The notes beneath the pieces were generated by a model that saw nothing but the letters and a program-made list of their open reading frames with translations, ran no database searches and was not told the DNA's origin. This document shows, in pieces, positions 1 to 24,679 of a stretch of DNA of 64,000 nucleotides. Made by a program: the position numbers and the translations under genes. The stretch is from Hypomesus transpacificus (lineage: Eukaryota > Chordata > Actinopteri > Osmeriformes > Osmeridae). Numbering within the stretch: position 1 is the first letter of the stretch; each line of letters begins with the position of its first letter. The stretch spans positions 12,055,788-12,119,787 of the forward strand of contig NC_061062.1 in NCBI RefSeq assembly GCF_021917145.1, in the 5' to 3' direction.

Positions 1-3410
<3,410 letters not shown>

Positions 3411-3416
3411 TTTATT
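3411..3416 (-). terminator. Poly(A) signal of the ZP3-like gene
   Basis: AATAAA on the minus strand, about 30 bases past the TAG of the proposed last mini-exon. Confidence 0.55.
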
Positions 3417-3446
3417 TTCATGAAGATATCTGGTTTGTCCAATTTC

Positions 3447-6295
3447 CTATTCAGCCTTGTCCAATTTCCTAAAGGAGAGAATATTTTCAAAAAGGCACAT
3501 ACAGACCTACTAAGTGAAAACTCCAGGGTTTAATTCCATGAGTTGTGTTAAATTACTTACCTCAGTATATCCACAAAAGACAAAGCCAGACCCTTTCCTT
3601 GCAGCCCCTTTTGTTGAGCCTTGCCCTCCATTTTAAATGTTGTCAGCCCTCTTCGTCCAGGGCGCCTTACTTCTTCCTTATAGCTCAATGTCTGGGAGCC
3701 ATCAACCACTCGAGACAGCTGCAGCTTTGACCTCACCACTGAATTGGAGTCATCTGCTGCTCTTCCATGTACCTCAGGCTCTACATTCTCCATTTTCACC
3801 AGAACTAGACCATCGTCTCCAATATCGTGGCTGTTCTCAATCAGGGTCAGCTTATTCAGAATGGGGTCCTTTGCCTTTGGTTGAAAGCCCTGTCCTGTCA
3901 GTCTGTAGGAGGAGTGCACACTCTTACGAGGAACCTTAGATCTGCCACTTGATTGCTTTCTTTGCGGCTCTGTGAAAGATGCTATCAGATCCAGTGGTGT
4001 CCATCCATAACTGACAAGATCCATTCCCTTCATGAAACTGTCCCCCTCTGCATCTGTCAGTACAAAGTCGTTGACATTTTCCATGGATGGGATGAAATTT
4101 TCCATGGATGGGATGACATTTTCCATGGATGGGATGACATTTTCCATGGATGGGATGACATTTGAGGGCTTATGTTCCTTTTTTACTGTGTTTTTTAGTG
4201 GGTAAAACTGGTTCTCCTCTTTTTCATAGTTTATGGAGGAACTCTGCACTGATTCAGCTGGTGCTTCACTCTGCATGGATGGCACTTGATATGCTGTTTG
4301 ACCAAGTTTAGCTTTGACCTGCAACTGTCCAGGTACCGACATAGTCAATGAATCCCCAAGGTCCTGGCTGATGACCACCACGTCATTCATTGTAGATGGA
4401 ATGGACCAGGGTACCTCTGGGATTGTGTTTTCCACCAGAGCACTACCTGAGAAGGAGTCACCTGATACTGCCACACCTGTAGGTGCTGGGGCTCCATGTA
4501 TGGCAGAAGAGCTCATCTGAGCAGATGCACCTGGATCACTGGAATCAGACTGCACAAATCTGGTTTCCATAGGACTGCAGGAGTGGTCAGGCTCATGGAC
4601 AACAGACTGAGGCTCAAGGATGGGTCTGTCCGCAATAATCAGCAGACCAGAGCTGACCACTGCCTTGGCAGCTGAAGTGAATAGTAAATGGGTCAAGATG
4701 GCACAACTTGCAAAACATTCAGCATTACGTTCACATTAACATTTTAATTTACTTACCAATATGAATGTTCCTACTAGAAGAGCCTTTGCACTTAGAGCCA
4801 CAACAACTGCACACATCAAAATTCCCATTCAGCTCCACCCATCTGTTAGATACATTTAGCACACATCAAGCAGTGAACCACTAGAACACATCTGAACAAT
4901 ATCAAAGCAATGCCCCAGTACCTGGATTTTAAGTCATTGTAGTTGCAGCATTTTGAATAAGTGGTCACACCCTTGTCAGAGATGATTACGCTACAGTGTA
5001 GGTACACCTGCAGAGGACATGGTCATTTCACCAAAACTAAAAGGTAATTTCACCATGAACACAGTATTCACAGCTAGTACCATCCTACCTCTGTTTGTAG
5101 GTTTGAGGTGTCGAGAATTAAATTGACAGCATCATGTCGCCTGAACGCCACAAACTGAGCCACCACAGCATGCTCTGACCCCACAGATGCTGTGCACCTG
5201 CAGAGAGCCATGACCCATGTCAATTCAAGGCAGTTTTCCTTCCTGACAAATTCATGGCTTGTGAAGCTTACCCCTTGTTTACTATGACCCCAAGTCTTGG
5301 ACGAGCGTCTGGGTCGGCGAACACAGAGACGAAACAGGTCTGGATGAAAAGGCTCTGATGAGGGTCTACTGTGGCTGCTGCCTGCAGTTGCACAATCTGG
5401 CCTCTATAGTAAAGGTTTGATTCTTCTGGATGGATCCAGGATGCTGCAGGAACATTCAACCGATGACTAATTGTGTGAAACATATTAACCAGAACCAAAC
5501 CGCATCTCTAGATCACTTACGATGCATAGCTTTCAAAGAAAAGCCCCAATTCTTCTCCGGAAGAGAAGGGTATGTTGGAATATGTGTAGCAGATCTGAGC
5601 TTTGACCTAAAAGATGAGCCATTAACGTGAGGTCTACACCAGTTATCGATGTCAGTTCTTAGACCAGTTCAAACCTCTTCGGTGTGCAGGAGATGGGCAT
5701 GCTGAACGGAGGCAGCCACCATGTGTCAATACTAGCTTTGGGGTTGAAGTGAAGTTGATTGGAAAACACCTTCCTTCCATTGCGTCCCTGTATGTGTGGA
5801 ATGAAATTAAACTTAAATGTGACACTTGACATCTAAACTTATATTAGATAAAGTAAACATCTGATTTACCAAATAATTTGTCCCACACTGAGAGTGTTGG
5901 TATGAAAAGACAAGCTGGTTTTCAAATTGTCCATTGCTAAGGCAGCCCTCACCAAGCACCAACTCCTCTCTGCTCAGTTCAACTCCATTTAATTGCATAT
6001 CAACATGCACTGACATGTGAGTTTTATCACACATCACCTGAATGTGGGGTAAATTCATAAGAAGTCCCAGCTCAGCAATCATGTTGACATTTGGCGCTCC
6101 AAAGGGCCAAGAACTGACGACGGGGTCATATAGAATGGCGTTCCTATTCTCATCTGACGAAGTGAACGTCGGAAAACTCCATAAACTATGCGGGAGTCCC
6201 ACAGACCGTTTGCCAAATTTCTGTTCCAATGTTGACTTAAATGGCAGATAAGTCACTGAAACAAATAATGTGAGCAACACAACCCAAATCCTCAT
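3447..6295 (-). CDS. ZP-domain egg-envelope glycoprotein of the ZP3 type with a long C-terminal extension
   Basis: Coding exons in transcript order: 6295-5870, 5787-5675, 5606-5521, 5443-5272, 5197-5089, 5007-4922, 4842-4757, 4671-3561 and probably 3468-3447, giving 736 aa. The N-terminus (MRIWVVLLTLFVSVTYL) is a signal peptide. ZP-N follows with conserved Cys (VMCDKTHMSVHV, LGEGC, HSQCGTNY), then ZP-C with PFSMPISC, FSLKAM, VNKGC and the ZP3-like Cys cluster CSCCGSKC. Such proteins polymerise into the fish egg coat (chorion). The long exon 4671-3561 adds about 370 residues rich in Ser, Val and Glu, including four copies of IPSMENV/F. A minimal RXXR site lies in RRPGRRG near the end, and no clear hydrophobic transmembrane segment follows, so it may be secreted without a membrane anchor. 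Exact fish ZP subfamily not known to me. Donor after 5675 is GTTTGA (weak). Confidence 0.88.
4076..4160 (-). repeat. Coding minisatellite, 21 bp x 4, in the ZP3-like gene
   Basis: Four near-identical 21-bp units encode IPSMENV, IPSMENV, IPSMENF and IPSMENV in a row, followed by NDFVL. The unit keeps the reading frame. Confidence 0.9.
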
Positions 6296-6898
6296 CTTGG
6301 AAGGAAATCAATAATTATTCAACTGTCTGGAATGGTTTAGACTCCGACTTAACAACATGGTCCGTAAAAGAAACCCACGAAGTCAATACCTCAGAGACCT
6401 TCTTGTCCCCTAATGCGCAGGTGATTGCAATTGACGCTAATTATATATTTAAAAAAATAACGTTAAAAAAAATTAAACATTGCTAGAAAATGAAGCATAG
6501 GCTTTTATATTAATAATAAACCTAGCGTCAGCATATAATATTAATATCTAAAACTGATGTAGGCCTAGCCCATTCGCATAGTGCGTCAAGTGCGTCTTTT
6601 GATAAACCTGTATTTAACTTATTTTAATCTTTTTTAAATTTACAGGCTTTTAGAGGCTGTGTATTTGACTATGAATGAGGTTTTTGACAGACCCTACATT
6701 GAAACAGGTAGGCTAATAGGCGGGGCGTAGTATGTGCCAGACGTAAGAGCAATGCGTAGTTTGCGCTCTGCTGTCAGCCAACAGGTGGGGCGGAAAGGAA
6801 AGAAGGTAGAACGAACAAAGGCAAGAACGACGATGTTCTACGGGTTAAAGAGCTTCATAAAATCTTAAGATGATTTAAGAAACAACAGAGGAGCCAAT
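6296..6898. promoter_or_regulatory. Divergent promoter region between the ZP3-like gene and tmem54
   Basis: The two start codons point away from each other across about 600 bp. The ZP-proximal half is A/T-rich; the tmem54-proximal half (6720-6800) is G/C-richer. No specific promoter element could be fixed. Confidence 0.4.
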
Positions 6899-9714
6899 AT
6901 GGTAAACTCAGGTGAGTTTAACGCGACTTTGTGCAATATCCATGGATTATATGTCAACAAATAACAAATATACAATCAAGATACAAGCTGTAACTTTTCT
7001 GGGCGGGGTCGGGACAAGCAGAATTTGCAGTTGAAATTGGAATTTGAGAACTCTCTGTCATCACGCAAACGCAACTGACACGTGATGCAGTGAAGTCACA
7101 AATGTCTTTAGCGTGATAAAAAGCCAACAACAACGTATTATTTTTACATCGAAGTGGGTTAACCCAGGATATTATATGATAATGTCTATGAACCTTTTTC
7201 CTTGAATTACATTAACTGAAATTGGAAAGGTTTCCACCAAATCAGATATACTCTTGACATAACTGCACCATAGGCAATGCAATACAGTAATGGCATGCCT
7301 CTGCAATGTAAATTCACCTCCTCAATACTGGAGTGAATCCCTAAATGTCCTGATCTTAGTCTGTGCCGTTTTTGTGGTAGGATTGTAACCAGAGCTTTTG
7401 GTGCTTGTTTGCCTTAGGGGGATGGAGGGGGTTTCAGTTCCTTTACACAAGTCTACCTGCCTTCTCATACACACATATGGTCTATAACAGTGGTTCCCAA
7501 ACCTGTCCTCAGGGACCACCTGTCCTGCATGTTTTAGACGTTTCCCTGCTCCAACACACCTGATTCAAAGGCATGTTCGTTACCAAGCTTCTACAGAGCT
7601 AGATAACGACCCATTCATTTGAATCAGGTGTGTTGGAGCAGGGAAACGTCTAAAACATGCAGGACAGGTGGTCCCTGAGGACAGGTTTGGGAACCACTGG
7701 TCTATAACAAGGTGTGGCCTGCTATACATGACCTTGTATTAAGCCTGTGTTGTTGCTTCTCCTTCACCTGGACCCCTGCTGTCCTACACTCCCTCCCGGT
7801 GTGTTGACACTATATGACACCTCTCTAACCTGATTTTCTCCTTAATAATAACACACCTTGTCACCTCCCACACTGCTGTTTACTCAGTAAATGTACCATT
7901 CTTTTTCCTTTTTTAATTTTATTTTACAGATTCAAGAATTTGTAGACATTTTACCAGCACAGAATGCATGACGACCTTTGGGTAGCAAATAGACTAAAAT
8001 CTTAGGTAGACTGTGACCTTTTAAGCATTGAAGAGGCAATTGTGTCCTGCAATTAATAAAACCACTACCTGTGTTGTTACTATTTGTTCATGTAAGCCTG
8101 CCCTCCCCCTCTCCCTTTCTAGGTGTGTGCTGTGCCAGCCTGAAGGACAGCAAAGCCCTGATGAAGATGGGTCTGGGCCTGGTACTGGTGGGTCATGTTA
8201 ACTTCCTGCTGGGAGCGTTGGTACACGGTGCAGTGCTTCGGTACGTCAACGTGCACCCCCATCCCCGTCGCATCCGGACATATGCTGTCGCAAATGTGAT
8301 TTCCTTGATGGCAGGCCTAGTGGTGAGTTGCAGTCTTCTGATAATTTAGCATTTTCAACAATGATTTGAATGACAATATTGAATAGTATTTCACCTTATG
8401 GAGTTATTGTAGCCACAGAGAATCATTTTTAACTAAATGGAACAGCATCAATAGTTTTATGGACATGGATGAAGTTTGTAGTGTTTTGTTTGAACAGCTG
8501 CATTCCTTGTGGCATATAGGAACAGTCTTATTTGTGTGTTACTTTCTGTATCCTTCAGGGCATCATAGCTGGAATAGCAGCTATTGTTCTCTCCAAAAAC
8601 AAGAAAAACAAGATTATGGTGAGCATGGCTCTCTTTCTCCCCACGCAGCTTCCCAATAATTACATCTCTCCACTTGTCAGGAACATGTCTAGATACTTCA
8701 CAGTACTGGCAGCGCATAATATCTCAGAGGATGTTATTCTGTGATGTGATTCTCAATGTGTGGGTTAGGGATTGATATGGATTTACAACTAGTTTCAGGG
8801 GGCGACAGTGTCTTTGCTTAAGCCAAACCTACATTCAAATATATTTGTATGCATTTGCAAATAGAGGCTTGGAATAATACATATGCAAATCAGGAAATAT
8901 AGTGATCCTTCCTAATGATTATACAAAAGTAACCATCTGATTTCCTTTTTGACCTTTGCCCTCTTCCAGATGTGGTTCTTGTTGGTGGTCAGCTTCCTGG
9001 CAGGCCTCCTGGCTTCGGCCTCCATTGTTGGGCTGTTCTGGGCCATGGTAAGGGCCATCCTGTATCGTGGACAAAGCCTGCTGGCACACTGCAAATTCCC
9101 TGATGCCATCGGCTACTCCAGCATAACAAACGAGTGCCCTTTTGACCCAACCCGTATTTATGTGAGTCTAAAAACGAGAGCCCTCATAACGTCATCCATC
9201 AGGTTTTCAACATCTGTGAGGAAATAAAATGTAACTTTCTTGAATGTTATCGCAATATTCTTCTCAGTGAAGATTTAAGTATTATTAAGGATTCCTATAT
9301 TGGAAGAATGAAGGAGCTAATGTGTGTGCCACTGTCCCATGCCAGGGGACCACTGTGATCCTGTGGGTGCCTCTCATCCTGATGTGTGTGGTGGAAGTGG
9401 TGTTCTCTGGACGCTGCTTTGCAGTCTGCACATTTTTCCTACGGTTCTGTAGAAAGAAGGCAGTCAATGCCAAAAAGGTAGGCCATCGTGACTGGTGTGT
9501 GTGTGTATACTGTTACTGTAGCTGGTGTGTGTGCAGCCAGTCATCTTTCACACATCCAGTTTTTTTGTTGCAGGTGCGGATAGGCAGATCTGTTGAAATG
9601 TCCTCATCTCCTCCAGAGTTAGAACCAGAAATGCCAGAACCTGAACCCCAGCCAGCAGAACAGCATGAGCTGCTGGGGCCAGACTCCCCTAACGAATTGA
9701 GTGACTGGGTCTGA
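6899..9714 (+). CDS. tmem54: Transmembrane protein 54
   Basis: Exons 6899-6911, 8123-8322, 8559-8618, 8970-9161, 9346-9477 and 9574-9714 join in phase to 245 aa. The first exon supplies only MVNS plus one base. Four hydrophobic segments are visible: after MKMGLGLVLVGHVNF, around VANVISLMAGLV-GIIAGIAAIVL, WFLLVVSFLAGLLASAS and ILWVPLILMCVVEVV. Family-specific stretches match mammalian TMEM54: GHVNFLLGALVHGAVLRYV, GIAAIVLS and ECPFDPTRIY. The C-terminal tail is acidic and Pro/Glu-rich (EPEMPEPEPQP) and ends DSPNELSDWV. The biochemical role of TMEM54 is not established. Human TMEM54 lies in the same 1p35 region as HDAC1 and LCK, which supports the call. A hAT MITE sits in the 1.2-kb first intron. 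Confidence 0.93.
7488..7699. mobile_element. hAT-type MITE, near-perfect long palindrome with 8-bp target duplication
   Basis: The element starts CAGTGGTTCCCAAACC and ends with its inverse complement GGTTTGGGAACCACTG. The two arms (about 85 bp each) are almost fully complementary, with a short unpaired centre near 7575-7610. It is flanked on both sides by GTCTATAA (7480-7487 and 7700-7707), an 8-bp duplication that fits the hAT pattern nTnnnnAn. It has no coding capacity and lies in intron 1 of tmem54. Confidence 0.93.
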
Positions 9715-11000
9715 ACCGGCAAACCTACATGGCTAGGTTGGAAACTTTTATCATTGGTGTCTCTCAACTCTCTGACCATAAGATTTTATTGCAACTCCAG
9801 AGGGTGGATCTGGAGTTTTGGCAGGGGCAAGTCACAGGATTGGATGTGTTTAACCCTGCATGGCATGTTCAATATGCTGTATGTTACAAAAGTATTGTTA
9901 CAATTTATGAAAAATATATTTCAGCCAGACCAACTTATCCATACAAATGTAATGCTGCCATAGTAGTTTTAGAATTTGGTTTGCCAGTATGTTTTAAAAC
10001 TTAACAGTATATGTTATAACATAACCGTTTTCCATTTTATACATTTATTGATGAAATAATAGCGCCAAAACAATGAATTATAATTACTTTTTATTTTATT
10101 GGTGTCTAAAGGATGATCATACAGAGTGTAGTCCTTCACAAACGAATATGAAATATTCAAAGCACTGTTGTGGGGAAAAAATGTTTGTTGAATTATACTT
10201 AATATATATACAACAATGAATGTGTTCTAACTAAGTTGGTCTCCATTTTTATAACTTGCCAAACTGAACATAAATTCATGCACTTTTAAAAACTCATCTG
10301 AAAGGAAAGTTAATTGAAGTTCCACCTCCCTTAGAACACACAACTCCCTTAGCATCCATATTTTAGTCCTAAAAAGGTAGGAAGTCTCTTACAAGATCAA
10401 TTGAAATACTGTAAAAAGCGGTTTTCAGTTTTATTGAATTTGTGCTCATCTCCATTGGCTTGGGGAAGGGAAGACCGGAGATTATGCAAAAACATGTTTG
10501 AGAAGTGGACCTAAGTGTCATGTTTTCAGCTGCATCTTAACAAGGCACAGGACCAACGTGGGACTTGGTACACAGTAACAGGGAGGGACTGCTAGAAGGG
10601 TGGCGACATATCCATGATTTAAATAAATTAAATCCAGTTAGATATATAAAAAGTATTACTGTGGCTGGCCTTTTTATAAGAAGTGCTTTGATGAAAGCAG
10701 GTATCATAGTAGATAAAAATTATTAAACCGAGAGACTACCAAAAACACTAACAAAGCATACAAAAACATAGGAGTACTTATAAAAAAACACAATTTTACT
10801 TTTTAAGTCCTTAAACAGTCATATTTTAAATGTGTTCTAGAAAAAAACATATAGCCCATTCAAATCTGAGGGGCAGGATGTGTTAAAATGTATAGTCCTT
10901 CCGGGATTCCCATTGCAGCAACCAGTATATAGACTGGTCCAAAGACATACGTCTCATCAGGAATAGTTGCATTGGGGTTATGCAGGGCTGGGGAAGGATT
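9715..11000. other. Convergent 3' UTR region of tmem54 and hdac1
   Basis: No coding exon is seen. It should hold the tmem54 3' UTR from the left and the hdac1 3' UTR from the right, so the two transcripts may meet or overlap. Confidence 0.5.
10090..10100 (-). terminator. Two overlapping AATAAA signals, probably for hdac1
   Basis: Two overlapping AATAAA hexamers on the minus strand, about 0.9 kb past the hdac1 stop. This would give a long 3' UTR. Confidence 0.4.
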
Positions 11001-14000
11001 TCAAGGAGTCTTGGACTCTTCTTTTGGCCTGTTGGAGAAAGAGAGCAGGAGTTGAGTCCACAGTTTGAGTAGGTCTTTGTGAAATGAGTGACAGGTGTGT
11101 GTGGAACGTTTGCTTACCCCTTTGAGGTGTCCATCTTTTCTTCCTCCGGCACTTTCTCCTCTTCTTTTACTTCAGCTAGAACAAAGCGATCCATCAATTC
11201 ATCCATTAAATATTGCTGCATACGTATGCATGAGAGGTCAGACATTAAGGATGACAAACTTGACTTAACTGCCAGATTGTTCCCCATCATATGGAAATAT
11301 ACTGAGAATTATGAGAAATAAAATTGGTTATAGATACCTTTTTCTTTTTTCTCCTCACTTTTTTTCTCTTCTCCCTCCTTCTCCTCCTCGGTCTTTGTTC
11401 TCTTGGCTTTCTTGAAGCTGGCTGCATTTCTGCGACCACCCTGGCCCTCGTCTTCAGAGTCAGAGAACTCCTCTTCACACGCTATCCTCTTATCATGAGC
11501 CCGGACTAAACACACACAACAAAATAAAATAAAGTGTTATAAGGCTTTGTAATTTCCTGTAGCAGGAAATTAACATTTTCCAAAACGGTCTTAATCAGCA
11601 CAATGTGTGTGTGTGGGTCTTGCTTACTGGAGATGCGTTTGTTGGGATCTTCCTCCTCCTCGTCTCCACTGTCCTCCTGCACTGCGTCCTCAGGGATGGC
11701 CTGCATCTGCACCCCCGGAGCATGGGGCAGCATGCGCAGGTTCTCAAACAGACGCTGCCTACACACACACACATTCACAGAGGTAGTTAAGTTGACAAAT
11801 AACCTGATGCTGGCTGTCATATGGCCTTGATGCTAGGTTACAACCTAGTGACTAGTGTAACTTTTTGGAGTAGTGGGACAGCGATAAGAACACAGAACAA
11901 AGAGGGAGAGGTGCTCACTTGATCTTCTCCAGGTAGTCGTTGGTGTTCTGGTTGGTCATGTTAGAGGGGCTGATGTGCAGCTTGAAGTCTGGCCCAAAGT
12001 ACTCAAAGTAGTCGTTGTATGGAAGTTCTGTGGAAAGAAAGCATTCAAATACTTCCAGCACAGCATTGGCAGTTTGTGCATACCCCAACATCTTCATAAA
12101 CAACTTAATGTGCTAGTAAAGTTTTGAATTGTATCATCATTCTCAATACATGTGACAAGTTACATTTTATGCGTAACAGAGTTGAATTGGTTAAACTCAC
12201 TCACATCCACTGCTAGCTTTTCAGCGGCATAGCTAACTAAACACGTGTTTCTGAAAGGTGGTCCTTGCGTTAGTACGAGGACCCTAGTTTGAACCCCAGA
12301 GGGAGCAAGTGAGGGAGGAAGCAATCCTGACATGCGACGCGATGACACCCGTCAATATAGTTGATGACGTTTGATTGAAAACCTGATGGAGGCCAAATAC
12401 CAGCACACTCACCGTTGGGGATGACACTGTCCAGAGCCACGGCAGTTTCATAGGTCCAGCAGCGGGCTACATTGCGGATGGTGTACCCACCCCCACCCAG
12501 CATCAGCAGGGGAAGGTTGAAGCTCTTCATGTACTCCACACACTTGGCATGGCCTGGAAAGAAGAGCGGGCAATAAAAACAGATGATATCATGAGAAACA
12601 GCTGAGATGACAAGAAAGCAAACCACAAGCCTTGACTCAATGGCCACAGCCCAGGTTGAGGAACACCTTTTTGTCCTTGTGCTGCCTTACCTTTGATGGT
12701 GAGGTTAAAGCAGCCCAGCCTGTCCCCTGACAAAGAGTCGGCCCCACACTGAAGAACCACAGCGCTGGGCTGGTACATCTCCATCACCTTAGCCATGATC
12801 TAGAAACACACATGCATGGTTAAGTAACACCTTAGATGTGGTCAACAAGAGGCAATTTACCACAGGCTTTAAAACAGGCCGTTTGAAAGATGAGGGAAAA
12901 AATGACATGTGTAAACTTACAGGCTTGAATATAGCTTCATAAGACTCGTCATCTATTCCATCTCTCAGAGGGTAATTGACAGCGTAGTACTTGCCCTTCC
13001 CCGCACCAATGTCCTGAAGGAGAGACAACATAGTCACCATCAAAGATGCTTACACCGGTAACACTTTTAACGGACGCTTTTATCTAAAGTGACGTCCAGG
13101 GGGGATTTGAACCTGCCACCTTTTGATCTGCTGTCAACTGCTCTAACACTGAGCTAATACCCACCCTCGCTGATCTGTTAAGACCAATGCTCAGACTCAC
13201 CCGCAGGTCACCAGTACCAGGGAAGTACTCTCCATACTTGTGGAAGGACACCGTCATCACCCTGTCTGTGGTGTAGAAGGCCTCCTCAACCCCGTCACCA
13301 TGGTGGATGTCAATGTCTATGTACAACACCCTCTGGTGGTACCTAAAAGTGCACAGCATTGACATGAACTATGAACCACTCCTTGGTTACTTGTATGTCT
13401 GATCAAATAAATGTAGCTCTTAAAATCGGGTCTACCAACACCCAAATGAATGTTTATTGAGAGTGAAAGCATCCACCACCTCTCTCCCACTTTTAAACTT
13501 CACAGTGAAAGGGCTGTTTGTACTTACTTCAACAGCTCTAGAATGGCTAGCACTATGTCGTTGACGTAGCAAAACCCTGAGGCCTCAGACTTCTTGGCAT
13601 GGTGCAAGCCTCCAGCCCAGTTAATGGCTATGTCTGTCTGCTGCTTATTCAGCTTCACTGCCCCGGCTACACAGCAACAAACAGGTCAGAACATCGACAT
13701 TAATGTAAGCAACATCAATGGAACCAATTACATTTTGGGGGATCTGGTGTAGAGAATGGTCATATTTATACATGTATGCCATACACTTACCAACAGAGCC
13801 CCCTGTTGAGAGCTGGCAGAACTCAAACAAGCCATCAAACACCGGACAGTCCTCTCCGACATTAACTGTGAGCAAATTACAATTTGGGTATTTCATTTAA
13901 GCATGCTATTACTTATATTGGTTTCATAATTTAATGTATATTATGATAGTGTTTAGGCCAATAGTCGATGATAAAGTACTTAAGTGTCTCTAGTCTCAGA

Positions 14001-15372
14001 ATCAAACTTACATCTTTGCATCTGTTTGCTGTACTCTGACATGTTGTCTGGCCGGATGGAGCGCAGAAACTTGATGTAGTCATCACTGTGGTACTTGGTC
14101 ATCTCCTCACCATTGGCTTTGTGAGGTCGCTAAAGCAAACAAAAAATAAACTTGTTACAGATCCTTAAATCTAGCCAGCGTGGTTGACTTGGGTGACTCA
14201 AAAGCCCTACAACAATTATGATTTGAATTACTTACATATATTTCCATCTTTCTGTATAGGCCATAGTTCAGCAACAAGTTGTGTGTCATGCGAATTCGGT
14301 GAGGCTTCATTGGATGACCCTGGCCATAATAGTAATTACCAACATCCCCTGCAAAAAAAAAAGTGTACATTTTATAGATGAGCTCATTTGTCTTCTGTTA
14401 AATTATGAATTAATCGGCTAATTACACCTAAGACAGGCCCCAAAAAAATCTTTACTCATAATGGTACACAAGTGAAACACATGCCCGTACAATAAGATTA
14501 TTCCAGACCATTTACATTAGATCTAACTAGATCATTAGAATCAGATTCCCTACAATAAACTAGGCCGAATTATTTGATAACTTTGACGGCAAAATGACTC
14601 AAAATGCAGTAATGTGGAGACAAATGTGAACTAATAGGGTAATCTTGCAATAATTATCTAGAGTCTAAAGGGCAAACTAGGACATCTATGATTAAAGTAA
14701 ATTAGTAGTCATTTCTTGAAGCCAAAACATTCCCTGCTAAATTTACAGAATGCATTTTAATGGAATGTAACTTCCCTCATAATTCCCTCATTATTTGTAC
14801 AAAAGTATTTGACAGTGAATCAGGAGTGAAACATCACGATATGCAACTAAAACGTAACGGTATTCACTGTTCCATGGAACATTTTCTGAAAATAGACGAA
14901 TCCCGGTAGCTTGTGATACTGGCTGGTGCTAGCATGCTAACTATGGATGTTAACACATTGTGCTTGCACGCCTTTTGTTCCATTTAGCTAGCCAGCTGAG
15001 CAACCAGGTATTTAGTAAACAAGCAACCCATCGTTGGGAGTACTTTATTATAAATAACGTTAATTTTTATGAACGTAGCTATTTGATGTATGAGTTCGCT
15101 AACTGGCTAGCTGGGATACAATGCACGACAAGGGATGCTGCATGAGAAAGCTTGCGCGTCTAACCTAGGGCTAACCTAGCTAGGTAGGCTAGCTAGATAT
15201 TGCTTACTAGCAGCATGCTAGCAATACCGAATATTTAGAACAATTTCCTGGACCCCCTTACCAAATTGTACGACTTATTTCGCATATGATCAATAATATG
15301 ATACAAAGATTAATACATACCATCATAATAGTAGCAAACTTTTTTCTTTGTTCCTTGAGAACTCAGCGCCAT
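11001..15372 (-). CDS. hdac1: Histone deacetylase 1 (class I, zinc-dependent)
   Basis: Fourteen coding exons join in phase to 491 aa: 15372-15321, 14348-14236, 14129-14012, 13865-13791, 13666-13528, 13342-13201, 13013-12921, 12799-12691, 12553-12413, 12027-11919, 11758-11628, 11505-11338, 11175-11118, 11028-11001. The enzyme removes acetyl groups from lysines of histones and other proteins in nuclear Sin3, NuRD and CoREST complexes. Visible active-site parts are [19 protein letters not shown], the zinc ligands in DIDIHHGDG and [12 protein letters not shown], and the Gly-rich [10 protein letters not shown]. The C-terminus is acidic and Lys/Glu-rich, with [15 protein letters not shown] matching the casein-kinase-2 site region of HDAC1, and ends in SKTP. 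Human HDAC1 is 482 aa. Position next to lck matches human 1p35. A (GT)n tract lies just before the start codon. Confidence 0.97.
13066..13166 (-). repeat. tRNA-derived SINE fragment (tRNA-Cys-like head)
   Basis: On the minus strand it reads GGGTATTAGCTCAGTGTTAG (A box), then GGTTCAAATCC (B box) and ends in a TAAAAGCGTCCGTTAA-type tail found in fish SINEs. It lies in an hdac1 intron. The same head recurs at 35270, 51183 and 54855. Confidence 0.8.
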
Positions 15373-15388
15373 TTTAGCTTCTTTTACC

Positions 15389-15415
15389 ACACACACACAC
15401 ACACACACACACACA
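15389..15415. repeat. (CA)n microsatellite in the hdac1 5' leader/promoter
   Basis: About 13 CA units (GT on the coding strand), ending about 16 bases before the hdac1 ATG. Confidence 0.9.
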
Positions 15416-15574
15416 ACCACAGTGAATACAACGGCAGTGGTGATACTTCCACTTTGAAGCAGATACTTTGTCGAACCGGCCTTGAACCAATCAAGACTAG
15501 GTCGGAAACCAGTGGGCGTTGCAGATAGATCCCGCCACAACAAACAAGAAAACTTAAACATAATTTTTTTCAAT

Positions 15575-15580
15575 TTTATT
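15575..15580 (-). terminator. Probable poly(A) signal of lck
   Basis: AATAAA on the minus strand, about 370 bases past the lck stop and before the hdac1 start codon, so lck ends very close to the hdac1 promoter. Confidence 0.5.
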
Positions 15581-15950
15581 TAAAGAAAATTATCTTGTTA
15601 TGACAGAGAGAACACCTAAATGTTTTTGTAGGTTGCATGCATTACATTTTTTTTTACATCACAGATCGAAACAGCAAAACAAAACAAACTGAATTCACAG
15701 CAAAAAAATAAAATAATAATAAAATATAAAAGTTTGATTTATTTACACTTTCAGAACACGCACTGCATTTACTTTACATGTCTTTTTGTATCTATCAGAT
15801 GGCACACCATCGTGTACTTGGAAGACTTGTGCTAGATCTTCAGGAGCAACGTTTCATTCTTATTTTTTCCTTGTCACTGCTGCCCCAATCTAAGTCATGT
15901 GTGACACTTTTTTCTCAGTCTGTGTCAGCTTGTCTGTCTATCAGTCTGTC

Positions 15951-24679
<8,729 letters not shown>

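Noticed and set aside
4076-4160. Short direct repeats as a CRISPR-like array
   Set aside because: The units are adjacent with no spacers, are in frame within a coding exon, and the genome is eukaryotic.
12228-12345. A further SINE near hdac1 exon 9
   Set aside because: AGTTTGAACCCCAG resembles a B box, but no A box or tail could be matched.
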